Assembly (NCBI GenBank): GCA_022822365.1
Contig: JAJEBV010000049.1
Span: forward strand, 1-64,000
DNA from: Thermoanaerobaculia bacterium
GTDB lineage: Bacteria; Acidobacteriota; Thermoanaerobaculia; Multivoradales; Multivoraceae
Length of the DNA: 64,000 nucleotides
Direction of reading: 5' to 3'
Shown: one piece after another, positions 1-8,359 of the stretch
How positions within the stretch are numbered: the stretch's first letter is position 1
Layout: each line of letters starts with the position of its first letter
Translations under genes and position numbers: made by a program
The notes under the pieces: generated by a model
What the model saw: only the letters and a program-made list of their open reading frames with translations
Told to the model about the DNA's origin: nothing
Databases searched by the model: none

Positions 1-219
1 CCCCACGACGTGTTCCACCTGGCCCAGCAGATCGGGTTGACCAAGATCGTGGCCCAGATGGCCCGCGAGCAGCGCGGCGCCCGCCAGATGTTCCAGAACC
101 TGGGCTTCTCGGTGGAGGCCCTGCTGGCCGACTGGGTCATCGACCCGAACGACGCCACGCACGACCTGATCCTCATGTCGTACGACGTGACGGGGCTGGA
201 AGCGGGAGCAGGGGCGTAG
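1..219 (+). CDS. GNAT family N-acetyltransferase, C-terminal fragment
   Basis: The gene enters from the left edge and is open from base 1 to the TAG at 217-219, so only about 72 C-terminal residues are seen. The segment reads as the last helix and strands of a GNAT fold: a helix ending EQRGARQMF, then NLGF, then a short strand before the stop. In GNAT enzymes this part closes the acetyl-CoA site. The substrate cannot be inferred. The abiE operon begins 48 bases downstream and looks independently transcribed. Confidence 0.6.
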   Translation, partial: PHDVFHLAQQIGLTKIVAQMAREQRGARQMFQNLGFSVEALLADWVIDPNDATHDLILMSYDVTGLEAGAGA

Positions 220-237
220 ACTCCAACCTGGAAGACG

Positions 238-263
238 ATAACTTGCCAGAAATGGTAAGTTAT
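238..263. promoter_or_regulatory. Palindromic operator overlapping the abiE promoter
   Basis: The left arm ATAACTTGCC (238-247) and right arm GGTAAGTTAT (254-263) form an inverted repeat with 9 of 10 positions paired and a 6-base spacer. The right arm contains TAAGTT (256-261), a good -10 box, followed by 6 bases and the abiEi ATG at 268. AbiEi-type antitoxins are known to bind inverted repeats in their own promoter and repress it. A protein bound here would cover the -10 box, so autorepression is the natural inference. AT-rich arms stand out in this GC-rich DNA. Confidence 0.7.
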
Positions 264-267
264 TGCC

Positions 268-903
268 ATGAGATTCGAGCATCTGGTCGAGATTGCCGGC
301 GACGAGCCGCTCTTCGAGACCGGTCTTCTGCTGACTCCTCCGGTCGACCCGGCGGATGTACGCCGTCAGCTCACGCGCTGGGCCGCCAGTGGCCGCGTGG
401 TGCAACTCCGGCGGGGGCTGTACGCGCTCGCGCCGCCCTGGCGCAAGCGCCTGCCGCATCCCTTCCTCACCGCGAATCGTCTGGTTCCCGGCTCCTACGT
501 GAGCGGACTGTCCGCGTTGGCGTTCGCGGGCGCGATCCCCGAGTACGTGCCGGAAGTCACGAACTCCACCCGCGGCCGCTCCCATGGCCGCGAGACTCCG
601 CTCGGGCGCTTCTCCTTTCGCCACATGAAGCCGGCTCTGCACTTCGGCTATCGAGAGGTTGACCTGGGAGACGACCAGAGCGCTTTCGTCGCCCGGCCGG
701 AGAAGGCGCTCCTCGACATCGTCCACCAGCAGCCGGAAGGCGACCGCCCGGAGCACCTGGGGGAGCTCCGCCTGAACTTCGACGTTCTGGATCTCGATGC
801 ACTGGACGGCGCCGCCGAGGCACAAGACGCGCCGAAGCTCCGGCGGGCCGCCGGCGTCGTTCGCCGACTCGCCGAACGCGCAGAAACCTACGAGACCCTG
901 TGA
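268..903 (+). CDS. abiEi: AbiEi-family antitoxin of a type IV toxin-antitoxin system
   Basis: This 211-residue protein has the AbiEi layout. An N-terminal winged-helix region (about residues 1-70, ending in the RRGLYAL wing) is followed by the conserved core YVSGLSAL and a C-terminal domain with the EKALLDI motif. Family members neutralise the AbiEii nucleotidyltransferase without a stable complex and repress their own operon. The ATG at 268 lies 6 bases after a TAAGTT -10 box and just after a palindrome, which supports this start and autoregulation. The stop overlaps the toxin start (GTGA, 900-903), so the two are translationally coupled in the usual antitoxin-toxin order. Confidence 0.85.
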   Translation: MRFEHLVEIAGDEPLFETGLLLTPPVDPADVRRQLTRWAASGRVVQLRRGLYALAPPWRKRLPHPFLTANRLVPGSYVSGLSALAFAGAIPEYVPEVTNSTRGRSHGRETPLGRFSFRHMKPALHFGYREVDLGDDQSAFVARPEKALLDIVHQQPEGDRPEHLGELRLNFDVLDLDALDGAAEAQDAPKLRRAAGVVRRLAERAETYETL

Positions 904-1703
904 AGGACCACCTCAAGAGCCTGGTTCGGGACGAACAACCGCTGAAGGGCAGAAACGTGGCGCGCGAGTACCTTCAGGCCCGCATTCTCGCCGCATTGCA
1001 GCGGGCCGGCGCCATGACTTCGATCGCATTCTGCGGCGGGACCTGTCTGCGCTTCCTCTACAGTCTTCCCCGCTACTCCGAGGACCTCGACTTCACGCTG
1101 GACGGCGCCCGAGCGCACTACGATCTTCGGAGGTACCTCCGCGCCATCCGAACCGCGCTGTCGGCCGAGGGCTACGAGGTCCAACTGCGTGTGCGCGACG
1201 AACGCCCCGTGCATGGGGCGTTCGTCCGCTTCCCCGGCGTCCTCAACGAAGTCGGCCTGTCTCCGCATCCCTCGGAAGTGCTCGCCGTCAGGATCGAAGT
1301 GGACACCAGACCGCCGGCGGGCGTCGCCACCGAAACGACTCTCGTGCGGAGGCACGAGACGCTCCGACTCTTCCACCACAACCCGGCCTCGCTGCTCGCC
1401 GGCAAGCTGCACGCCATCCTCCAGCGTCCGTACGCCAAGGGACGCGATCTCTACGACCTGATCTGGTACCTCAGCGACCCCGAATGGCCGCCGCCCAATC
1501 TCCCGCTACTGAACGCGGCCCTGGAACAGACAGCCTGGTCAGGCGAAGAGTTGGCGCCCGGGACGTGGCGGGCAGCCGTCGCGAACCGAATGGAGGCGCT
1601 GGACTGGCCGCGCATCGTCGCCGACGTGGCGCCGTTTCTGGAGCGAACGGCGGACGTGGAGCTACTGACCAGGGGCTCCGTGATGAAGCTGCTCCGTCCC
1701 TAG
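900..1703 (+). CDS. abiEii: AbiEii-family nucleotidyltransferase toxin
   Basis: This 267-residue protein is the toxin partner of the preceding gene. The nucleotidyltransferase signature is intact: G46-G47-T48 with following LR, then D62 and D64 in SEDLDF, the expected metal-binding acidic pair. Conserved basic residues follow in the core and near GRDLYDL. AbiEii/MenT-type enzymes transfer nucleotides to cellular targets (tRNA acceptor ends in studied cases) and stop growth, for example on phage infection. The GTG start overlaps the antitoxin stop by four bases. The protein is full length, so the module looks functional. Confidence 0.87.
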   Translation: MKDHLKSLVRDEQPLKGRNVAREYLQARILAALQRAGAMTSIAFCGGTCLRFLYSLPRYSEDLDFTLDGARAHYDLRRYLRAIRTALSAEGYEVQLRVRDERPVHGAFVRFPGVLNEVGLSPHPSEVLAVRIEVDTRPPAGVATETTLVRRHETLRLFHHNPASLLAGKLHAILQRPYAKGRDLYDLIWYLSDPEWPPPNLPLLNAALEQTAWSGEELAPGTWRAAVANRMEALDWPRIVADVAPFLERTADVELLTRGSVMKLLRP

Positions 1704-1733
1704 CGTCGGCGCTGCCGCCAAGGCGCGAACGGA

Positions 1734-1964
1734 TCAGTCGGCGTCGCGGTTCGCCTTGTTCGCTCTGGCCGGGGGCCGCAAGCCGGTCCCCAGACCGCCG
1801 AACCAGAGCTTGAACATCTCTTGCGGGTCGGCGTACTTCAGGTTGGCGGCCATGCGATCCCGGAACTTCTCCAGCATCTCGTTCTGGATCCCCGCGAGGT
1901 CGGGGAGGCCGAGAAAGGCGCGCGCCTCTTCGGGCGTGCAGTCGATGTCCAGCTTGATCTTCAC
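1734..1964 (-). CDS. DUF6489-like small protein
   Basis: This 76-residue protein starts KIKLDIDCTPEEARAFLGLP, a pattern I associate with the DUF6489 family of short proteins. The middle forms an amphipathic helix and the end is basic and probably disordered. The GTG start at 1964 is preceded by a GGGAG Shine-Dalgarno-like sequence. It is convergent with abiEii and divergent from the CoA transferase. The function is not known to me. Some members occur near granule-associated or polyhydroxyalkanoate genes, but nothing of that kind is here. Confidence 0.6.
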   Translation of the reverse strand: MKIKLDIDCTPEEARAFLGLPDLAGIQNEMLEKFRDRMAANLKYADPQEMFKLWFGGLGTGLRPPARANKANRDAD

Positions 1965-2097
1965 GGGTGCTCCCTTCGTCGCGGCGTTCTACGGCGCATA
2001 CTCGTAGCATACGCGGGTCGAGGACACCGTCGCCGCGGCTGCGAGCAGGTTGTCGGAGCGGCTGTCCCGAGAGCACGCCGCGGCGAAGCCCTGCGGC

Positions 2098-2103
2098 TAC
2101 AAT
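2098..2103 (+). promoter_or_regulatory. -10 box of a probably leaderless promoter (CoA transferase)
   Basis: TACAAT is followed by exactly 7 bases and the ATG at 2111. Transcription starting at the usual distance would begin at or next to the start codon. No Shine-Dalgarno sequence is present and no clear -35 box is seen. Confidence 0.55.
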
Positions 2104-2110
2104 CCCCCGA

Positions 2111-3331
2111 ATGTCTGAGACGTCTTCGCCCGGGTCGGCCTCGGGCGGCCCGCTCAACGGCATCCGGGTCCTCGACTTCACGAGCTTCATCGCCGGTTCC
2201 TACGGCGCCATGCTGCTCGGCGACATGGGCGCCGATGTCCTGAAGATCGAATCGCCCGGCGGCGACAACGCCCGACACTGGGGACCTTTCATCGAAGGCG
2301 AGAGCCGGATGTTCCAGGCGTGGAACCGGAACAAGCGAGGTATCTCCGTCGACCTCAAGACGGAGCAGGGCCGGCAGGTGGTCTACGACCTCGCCCGGAC
2401 CGCCGACGTCGCGATGGAGAACTTCCGCCCCGGCGTCGCGGCCAGGCTCGGCATCGACTACGACGCCCTGAGCCGCCACAACCCGGGACTGGTCTATGCC
2501 TCGTCCAGCGCCTTCGGCGGCAGCGGGCCGTACGCCCAGCGACCCGGCTACGACCCGGTGCTCCAGTCGATGGCGGGGGCGGCCCACCTGCAGCAGCTCA
2601 TGAACGGCGTCGCCGCCATCTGTCCGGTGGCGGTTTCCGACTACATGGCCGCCGTGCTCACGGTCTGTTCGATCAACGCCGCGCTTCTCCACCGCGAACG
2701 CACCGGCGAAGGCCAGCGGATCGAGACCTCGCTGCTTCAGGCGATCATGAGCGCCCAGGCGCAGTCCTACCTTCAGCCGCTCGACGCCGAGATCACCGGC
2801 CCGCCCGGCATCTTCCCGTACCGGATGTTCGCCGCCGCCGATGGGCCGATCTTCATCGCCGCCGGCACGGACAAGTTCTGGCGGCTCTTCTGCGAAGCCA
2901 TCGGCCGCGACGACCTCGCCCGTGACCCGCGCTACGAGACGAACCCCCAGCGGGTCAGCAACGCCGCCGCGTTGAGCGACGAGATCGATCCGATCGTGGC
3001 ACGAAGACCGGCACGCGAACTGGAGGCCGAGCTGGTCGCGGTCGGCGTTCCCTGCGCTGCCGTCCGCTCGGCCGAGGAGTTCTTCGACGATCCCCAGGTC
3101 GAGGCGATGGCGATGAGCCAGGTCGTCAGGCACCCGCAACTCGGCAACCTGCGCATGGCCGGCGTACCCTGGCGTTTCTCGCAAACGCCGGGGACCATCC
3201 GAAGGCCCGCCCCTCGTCTCGGCGAGCACACGGGCGAAGTGCTCGCGGAGTTGGGCTACGGCACGGAGCGGATCGCCGGTCTCGAAGCGTCCGGCGCGGT
3301 GCGGGCCGCGGACCCAGCAGACGGGCACTGA
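2111..3331 (+). CDS. CaiB/BaiF family (class III) CoA transferase
   Basis: This 406-residue protein has the family hallmarks: an N-terminal LNGIRVLDF segment, GADVLKIE, NKRGISVDLK, and the GYDPVLQ region after VYASSSAFG. The expected catalytic Asp of class III enzymes lies in this stretch (GRQVV...ADVAMENFRPG precedes it). Family enzymes move CoA between carboxylic acids such as carnitine, bile acids, formate/oxalate or 2-methylacyl compounds, acting in the cytosol. The substrate cannot be told from sequence. The frame is open further upstream, but the ATG at 2111 fits both homology and the TACAAT box. Its stop overlaps the next start by one base, so the two are probably co-translated. Confidence 0.88.
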   Translation: MSETSSPGSASGGPLNGIRVLDFTSFIAGSYGAMLLGDMGADVLKIESPGGDNARHWGPFIEGESRMFQAWNRNKRGISVDLKTEQGRQVVYDLARTADVAMENFRPGVAARLGIDYDALSRHNPGLVYASSSAFGGSGPYAQRPGYDPVLQSMAGAAHLQQLMNGVAAICPVAVSDYMAAVLTVCSINAALLHRERTGEGQRIETSLLQAIMSAQAQSYLQPLDAEITGPPGIFPYRMFAAADGPIFIAAGTDKFWRLFCEAIGRDDLARDPRYETNPQRVSNAAALSDEIDPIVARRPARELEAELVAVGVPCAAVRSAEEFFDDPQVEAMAMSQVVRHPQLGNLRMAGVPWRFSQTPGTIRRPAPRLGEHTGEVLAELGYGTERIAGLEASGAVRAADPADGH

Positions 3332-5565
3332 TGCCGCAGGTCGTCCTGGTCGGGGCCGGGCACACCCACATCCAGGTTCTCCGCCACTGGATGATGCACC
3401 CGGACCCGACCGTCGAGGCGACCCTCGTCGTCGACACGCCGATCGCCGTCTACTCCGGCATGGCGCCCGGACTGGTGGCCGGCCAGTACGAACGGCATGA
3501 ACTGGAGATCGACGCGGTGCCGCTGGCGCGCCGGGCGGGCGTCCGGGTCGTCCTCGCGCCCTGCACCGGCGTCGAAGCGGCGAACCGGCGTTTGCTGGTC
3601 GAGGGCCGGGAGCCGATCCCGTTCGACATCGCCTCCTTCGACGTTGGCTCGACCGTGGCCGGCCTCGAGCTGCCCGGCGTGCGCGAGCACGCGGTCCCCA
3701 CCCGGCCCATCAACCGTCTGGCGGCGGCGATCTCGGGCCGGGTCGAGGCTCTGACCAGCCAGCAGCCGAGCGTGGTCATCGTCGGCAGCGGCGCCGGCGG
3801 CATCGAACTGGCCTTCTGCATCGACGCCCGGCTGCGCGGTCTGGGACTCGAACCCTACGTAACGATCGTAGAGGCGGGCGACCGCATCCTGCCCGGCTAC
3901 CATCCGGCGCTGGCCCGGCGAGTCGAGGCCGCGGCCCGCGAGCGCGGGCTCCTGACGCTGGTCGAGGCGCCGGTCGCCGCGGTCGAGGCGCGCGGCGTAC
4001 GGCTCGAAGACGGCAGAAGCCTCGACTCGGACCTGACCTTCTGGGTAACCGGCGCCGCCGCGCTGCCAATCTTCCGGGGCTCCGACCTGCCCCTCTGCGA
4101 TCGCGGTTTCGCACGCACTCGTTCCACTCTGCAGGTGGAGGGCCACGACCACATCTTCGCCGTGGGCGACTGCGCGACCCTGATCGACCAGCCGAACCGG
4201 CCTCGCGCCGGCGTTTACGCGGTGCGCATGGGGCCCTACCTGATCGATAATCTGGAACGCCTGAACACGGGCCAGCGACTCCGGCGGTACCGGCCCCAAG
4301 GCGACTTCCTGGCTCTGCTCAACCTCGGCGATGGCAGCGCCGCCGGCGCCAAGTGGGGCGCCGCCTTCGAAGGTCCTTGGGTCATGCGGCTCAAGGACCG
4401 GATCGATCGCCGGTTCATGGAACGCTTCCAGGCGCTTGACCCGGACGGCGCGCCGCTGCCCGCGTTCGGAACCATGAAGACCGGCCCGGAGGCGCATGGT
4501 GCGGACGGAGAGCCGGGGTCGACTCACATGTTCTGCGGCGGCTGCGCGGCAAAGGTCGGACCCGACCGGCTGGGCAGAGCTCTGGCGCGGGCAGGTCTGG
4601 ACGCTCGCCCGGAGACCGGCGAGCAGGTGATCCTGGACACGGCGACGCCGGACGACGCGGTCGCCTACCGGACGCCGGCCGGAGACCGGGTCGTCGCCTC
4701 GCTGGACGCCTTCCCCGCCTTCACGGACGACCCCTGGCTCGTGGGCCGCGTAGCCGCTGTCAACGCCTGTTCCGATCTCCACGCCACCGGCGTAACGCCC
4801 CGTTTCGCCCAGGCTCTGGTCACCCTGCCCCAGGCGGCCGACGGCGCGGCGGCCGAGGAACTTCTGATCCAGGTACTGGCAGGCGCCCGTGCGGCGCTCG
4901 ACCCGGAAGGCGTTCTGCTCCTGGGCGGCCACACGAACACCGGCCCCGAACTGGTCGTCGGCTTCCACGTGGAGGGCGTTCCCGAAAACCGCTGCGACCT
5001 GCTGCTCAAGAGCCGGGTCCGCTCCGGCGACGCGCTCGTTCTGACCAAGCCGCTCGGCAGCGGCGTGCTGCTGGCCGCCGACCGGATGGGTCTCTGTCCC
5101 GGCCGTTGGTTGCGGACATGCCTCACCTCGATGCAGGCGAGCAACCGGGCCGCGATGGAGGTGGCCAGACGAGCCGGCGTGGCCGCCGCGACCGACGTCA
5201 GCGGTTTCGGTCTGGCCGGTCACCTGGGTGAAATGGCACAGGCGAGCGGCCTGGATATCGAGATCTTCGTCGGCGCCCTGCCCGCGCTACCGGGCGCGCT
5301 CGAGCTCCTGGGCCGCGGCGAGCGCAGCACGAGCCACGATCAGAACACGCGGCTGCCGGTCGAGGTCGAGCGGCTTGCCGCGCCGGGGCCGCACCTGGAG
5401 TTGACCTTCGACCCCCAGACCGCCGGCGGGCTGGTGCTCGCGGTTGCTCCGAAGCAGGCCGACGGCCTGATCCGCGCGCTCAACGCCCGGAACCTCGACA
5501 CGGCCTCGGTCGTCGCTCGCGCCCGGGCGGCAGGTTCAGCCAGCCCGCGGCTGGTTCTGCGCTGA
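3331..5565 (+). CDS. selD: Bifunctional FAD-dependent pyridine nucleotide oxidoreductase / selenide, water dikinase
   Basis: This 744-residue fusion has two halves. Residues 1 to about 385 form an NDH-2-like flavoprotein with the FAD motif VGAGHTH near the N-terminus, a second nucleotide motif VGSGAGGIE near residue 150 and a GDCA motif. Residues from about 395 form SelD, which makes selenophosphate from selenide and ATP. The SelD nucleophile region is C402-G-G-C405-A-A-K408, so the enzyme uses Cys rather than selenocysteine. Conserved Asp-rich metal and ATP motifs and the GGHT segment follow. Such fusions are known in several lineages. The flavoprotein may supply reduced selenium, but that is inference. 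No selA, selB, ybbB or tRNA-Sec is in view. Confidence 0.9.
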   Translation: MPQVVLVGAGHTHIQVLRHWMMHPDPTVEATLVVDTPIAVYSGMAPGLVAGQYERHELEIDAVPLARRAGVRVVLAPCTGVEAANRRLLVEGREPIPFDIASFDVGSTVAGLELPGVREHAVPTRPINRLAAAISGRVEALTSQQPSVVIVGSGAGGIELAFCIDARLRGLGLEPYVTIVEAGDRILPGYHPALARRVEAAARERGLLTLVEAPVAAVEARGVRLEDGRSLDSDLTFWVTGAAALPIFRGSDLPLCDRGFARTRSTLQVEGHDHIFAVGDCATLIDQPNRPRAGVYAVRMGPYLIDNLERLNTGQRLRRYRPQGDFLALLNLGDGSAAGAKWGAAFEGPWVMRLKDRIDRRFMERFQALDPDGAPLPAFGTMKTGPEAHGADGEPGSTHMFCGGCAAKVGPDRLGRALARAGLDARPETGEQVILDTATPDDAVAYRTPAGDRVVASLDAFPAFTDDPWLVGRVAAVNACSDLHATGVTPRFAQALVTLPQAADGAAAEELLIQVLAGARAALDPEGVLLLGGHTNTGPELVVGFHVEGVPENRCDLLLKSRVRSGDALVLTKPLGSGVLLAADRMGLCPGRWLRTCLTSMQASNRAAMEVARRAGVAAATDVSGFGLAGHLGEMAQASGLDIEIFVGALPALPGALELLGRGERSTSHDQNTRLPVEVERLAAPGPHLELTFDPQTAGGLVLAVAPKQADGLIRALNARNLDTASVVARARAAGSASPRLVLR

Positions 5566-5632
5566 CTCCCTGGCCCGCGACCGTCCCGGCTCCGAGGCCG
5601 GCCAGGAACCGCAAACAGGGCGTAAGTCGTGC

Positions 5633-5638
5633 TAGGCT
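5633..5638 (+). promoter_or_regulatory. -10 box before radical SAM gene
   Basis: TAGGCT lies 9 bases before the GTG start at 5648. No Shine-Dalgarno sequence intervenes. It fits the TANNNT pattern seen at other starts in this window. Confidence 0.4.
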
Positions 5639-5647
5639 GCCCTCCTC

Positions 5648-6781
5648 GTGAAGCTCCCCGACAGTGCCTCCGGCCGCCGGTCGAACCCCCGAAAGACTCC
5701 GCCGGGCGCAGTGCGCGGCCGAGGCGCGGCCGCCAACCCCCGCAATCGCTTCGAACGGCTCGACATCGACTTCGAACCGGGCGAGAGCCTGGCCGAACGC
5801 GGCGAGGCGCCGCCGACCGAGCTGTTCCGGGACGACTCGAAGACGATCCTCTCTCGCAACGACTCGCCCGACATCGGCTTCGAGTACAGCCTGAACCCCT
5901 ACCGCGGCTGCGAGCACGGCTGCATCTACTGCTACGCCCGTCCCACCCACGAGTACCTCGGCTTCTCCGCCGGACTGGACTTCGAGAGCCGGATACTCGT
6001 CAAGGAGCGTGCGTCGGAACTGCTGCGAAAGGCGCTCCTGAGCCCGCGCTGGAAACCCCAGGTCATCGTGCTCTCCGGCGTCACCGACCCCTACCAGCCA
6101 ATCGAACGAAAGCTCAGGATCACCCGGCGCTGTCTGGAGGTCCTGGCCGAGTTCCGCAACCCGGTGGCGATCATCACGAAGAACCACCTGGTCACCCGCG
6201 ACCTCGACCTGCTCGTGGAGCTCAACCGATTCCAGGCCTGCGGCGTCTACCTCTCGATCACCTCGGTCTCCGCCTCGCTGTCGGCGCGAATGGAGCCACG
6301 GGCCTCCACGCCGCGCCGGCGGTTCGAGGCGCTGCGTGAACTGAGCGCCGCCGGCATACCCTGCGGCGTGATGGCCGCGCCAATCATCCCCGGCCTGAAC
6401 GACGAGCAGATCCCCGCGATTCTGGAAGCGGCGGCCGCAGCCGGGGCGAGCCGGGCGGGCTACATCCTGGTGCGCCTGCCCCACGGACTTCGGGAGCTCT
6501 TCTCCGAGTGGCTTGCGACCCACTTCCCGGATCGCCGCGATCGGGTGCTGAACCGGCTGCGGGAAGCGCGCGACGGGAACCTGAACGATCCCCGCTTCCA
6601 CCACCGCATGAAAGGCGGCGGGGAGTACGCGGAACAGATCGGCAGGCTGTTCGAGACAGTGCGCCGCCGGGTCGGCCTCGCCGGCGGCCGAAGCAGGGGC
6701 ACGACCAGCCCATCGACAGCGGCGTTCCGGCGTCGCACGGACCAGCGGAGTCTCTTCGACGAACCGGAACGGACCGGATAG
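5648..6781 (+). CDS. PA0069-family radical SAM protein
   Basis: The 377-residue protein carries the cysteine triad in CEHGCIYCYA, preceded by the family-typical GFEYSLNPYRGC and followed by ARPTHEYLG. This identifies the PA0069/Rv2578c group of radical SAM enzymes, which bind a 4Fe-4S cluster and S-adenosylmethionine. GVTDPYQP and ITKNHLVTRD are further conserved blocks in the TIM-barrel. The biological reaction of this family is not established. A basic, proline-rich N-terminus and a basic C-terminal tail flank the core. The GTG start was chosen because it precedes the tail normally found in the family. It is followed by rpsD, with its own promoter. Confidence 0.88.
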   Translation: MKLPDSASGRRSNPRKTPPGAVRGRGAAANPRNRFERLDIDFEPGESLAERGEAPPTELFRDDSKTILSRNDSPDIGFEYSLNPYRGCEHGCIYCYARPTHEYLGFSAGLDFESRILVKERASELLRKALLSPRWKPQVIVLSGVTDPYQPIERKLRITRRCLEVLAEFRNPVAIITKNHLVTRDLDLLVELNRFQACGVYLSITSVSASLSARMEPRASTPRRRFEALRELSAAGIPCGVMAAPIIPGLNDEQIPAILEAAAAAGASRAGYILVRLPHGLRELFSEWLATHFPDRRDRVLNRLREARDGNLNDPRFHHRMKGGGEYAEQIGRLFETVRRRVGLAGGRSRGTTSPSTAAFRRRTDQRSLFDEPERTG

Positions 6782-6785
6782 GGGC

Positions 6786-6814
6786 TTGGGCCGGCGACGA
6801 CTCGCTGCTACAAT
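6786..6814 (+). promoter_or_regulatory. Sigma70-type promoter and leader of rpsD
   Basis: TTGGGC (6786-6791), a 17-base spacer and TACAAT (6809-6814) make the best full -35/-10 pair in this region. Transcription would start near 6821 and leave a leader of about 155 bases before the GTG at 6979. S4 represses its own mRNA in several bacteria through leader structures, so the long leader could serve this. I could not identify a defined S4-binding fold. Confidence 0.6.
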
Positions 6815-6978
6815 CCGCGCTCCGCTGCAGGCGCCAGCCAGCCCCGGCAAGGCAGCCAGGGGCCACGACGCCGGTCAAACCGACAGTTCGGGACAAGAGA
6901 TCGGCCTGGTGCCCGCGCGCGGATCGAGCGGCGCAGAACCCCAGAAAACCCGGCACAGGACATTCGGAGATACAGAAG

Positions 6979-7572
6979 GTGAAGTTCAACGGGCCCAAGG
7001 TCAAGCTCTCGCGCAAGCTGGGCATCCCACTGACCGCCAAGGCCGCGCGGTACATGGAAAAGAAGGGCCACCCTCCGGGGATGCACGGCCTCAAGCGGCG
7101 GCGGCGCCAGAGCAACTACGGGCGGCAGTTGCTCGAGAAGCAGCGGCTGCGCTATCAGTACAACGTCAGTGAGCGCCAGCTCCGCAACTACTACAAGCGG
7201 GCGACGCGGATGAAGGGCGTGACCGGCGACAACCTAGTCGGCCTGCTCGAGACCCGTCTCGACTCCGTCGTCCATCGGGCCTTCGCGCCCAGCGTGTTCG
7301 CCGCGCGCCAGTTCGTCGGCCACGGCCACATCCTGGTCAACGGCCGGCGGGTCAACATCCCGTCCTACGGTGTAAAGGAAGGCGACGTCGTCGAGGTGCG
7401 GGAGAAGAGCCGGAAACTCCGCTGCTTCAACGAGCCGCGCGGCGTGACGGTCCCCACGTACGTGGAGACGGACGAAACCGGCTACCAGGCGACCCTGCGC
7501 AGCACGCCGGTTCGGGACGAAGTCCCGATCGTCTGCGAAGTGCCGCTGGTCATCGAGTTCTACTCCCGCTGA
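6979..7572 (+). CDS. rpsD: 30S ribosomal protein S4, zinc-less form
   Basis: The 197-residue product is S4, the primary 16S rRNA-binding protein that nucleates assembly of the 30S body. It begins KFNGPKVKLSRKLG, lacking the zinc-binding cysteines of the C+ form, and has the PPGMHG segment and GLLETRLDSVVHR. A C-terminal S4 RNA-binding domain follows with GHILVNGRRV. The open frame extends well upstream, but homology and a GGAG sequence 9 bases away fix the GTG at 6979. It stands alone rather than beside rpsK, rpsM and rpoA, as in some other phyla. A second copy elsewhere is possible. Confidence 0.95.
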   Translation: MKFNGPKVKLSRKLGIPLTAKAARYMEKKGHPPGMHGLKRRRRQSNYGRQLLEKQRLRYQYNVSERQLRNYYKRATRMKGVTGDNLVGLLETRLDSVVHRAFAPSVFAARQFVGHGHILVNGRRVNIPSYGVKEGDVVEVREKSRKLRCFNEPRGVTVPTYVETDETGYQATLRSTPVRDEVPIVCEVPLVIEFYSR

Positions 7573-7592
7573 CGGCGAAGAGACGACGATCG

Positions 7593-8330
7593 ATGCTCCA
7601 CCTGCGCGCCCGCCGCTCGGGCCCCGTCGTCGCCGCCTGGGCTCTGGCCGCCATCGTCCTGGTCTCCGGCAGCGCTCCCGCCGCCGCCGCGGACTTCAGC
7701 ATCAGCGGTACGGTCACCTACGAAGGTGAACCGCTCAGGCGCTACCCGTTGCGCATGGACGCCGACCCGAACTGCGCGGCGATGTACGACGGGAAGCGCG
7801 TCCTCTCGCGCGACAGCCTGATCGCCGACGACGGTGCGGTCGAGAACGTCTTCGTCTACCTCCGGGAGGCGCCCGAGGGCGCAGCCGGCGACCAGCCGGA
7901 GGAGGCCGTCCGGCTGGAACAGCGCGGCTGCCTCTACACGCCCCGGATCATCGGCGTCCGCGTCCAGCAGGACATCGAGATCGTCAACGACGACCCCACT
8001 CTCCACAACGTCCGCGCCCTGGCCAAGGCGAACCGGCCGTTCAACATCGGCCAGCCTTCGCGCGGCACGAGGACGAAGTCCTTCCGCGCGCCCGAGAAGC
8101 CGATTCAGGTGAAGTGCGACGTTCATCCCTGGATGTCCGCCTTTGTCTTCGTCATGGAGCATTCCTTCCACTCCACGACCGGCAGCGACGGCAAGTACCG
8201 GATCGACGCACTTCCCGCCGGTTCCTACGAACTCGTGTTCTGGCACGAGAAGCTCGGCGAACAGATCGTTGAGGTCGAAGTCACCGCCGACGTCGAGGGT
8301 CTGAACCTCACCTTCGAAGGCAGCGAGTAG
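7593..8330 (+). CDS. Secreted cupredoxin-like protein with carboxypeptidase-regulatory-like fold
   Basis: The 245-residue protein has a signal peptide (residues 1 to about 33, hydrophobic core AAWALAAIVLVSG, AAA cleavage site). The mature part starts with a beta-sandwich resembling carboxypeptidase regulatory domains (SGTVTYEGEPL). A blue-copper-like set of ligands follows: H138, C175, H178 and M181 (C-D-V-H-P-W-M). It ends in a strand-rich segment with DALPAGSYELVFWHE. Related proteins sit in the periplasm near cytochromes and methylamine-type oxidases and may carry electrons. It lies 20 bases after rpsD, perhaps by read-through, although no functional link is evident. Confidence 0.78.
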   Translation: MLHLRARRSGPVVAAWALAAIVLVSGSAPAAAADFSISGTVTYEGEPLRRYPLRMDADPNCAAMYDGKRVLSRDSLIADDGAVENVFVYLREAPEGAAGDQPEEAVRLEQRGCLYTPRIIGVRVQQDIEIVNDDPTLHNVRALAKANRPFNIGQPSRGTRTKSFRAPEKPIQVKCDVHPWMSAFVFVMEHSFHSTTGSDGKYRIDALPAGSYELVFWHEKLGEQIVEVEVTADVEGLNLTFEGSE

Positions 8331-8359
8331 GTGACGACGCTCTTCCACTCCGTAGGTTG

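Noticed and set aside
3256..5223. 655-codon open frame on the minus strand
   Set aside because: Antisense shadow of the selD fusion gene. There is no recognisable domain and the residue use is typical of shadow frames.
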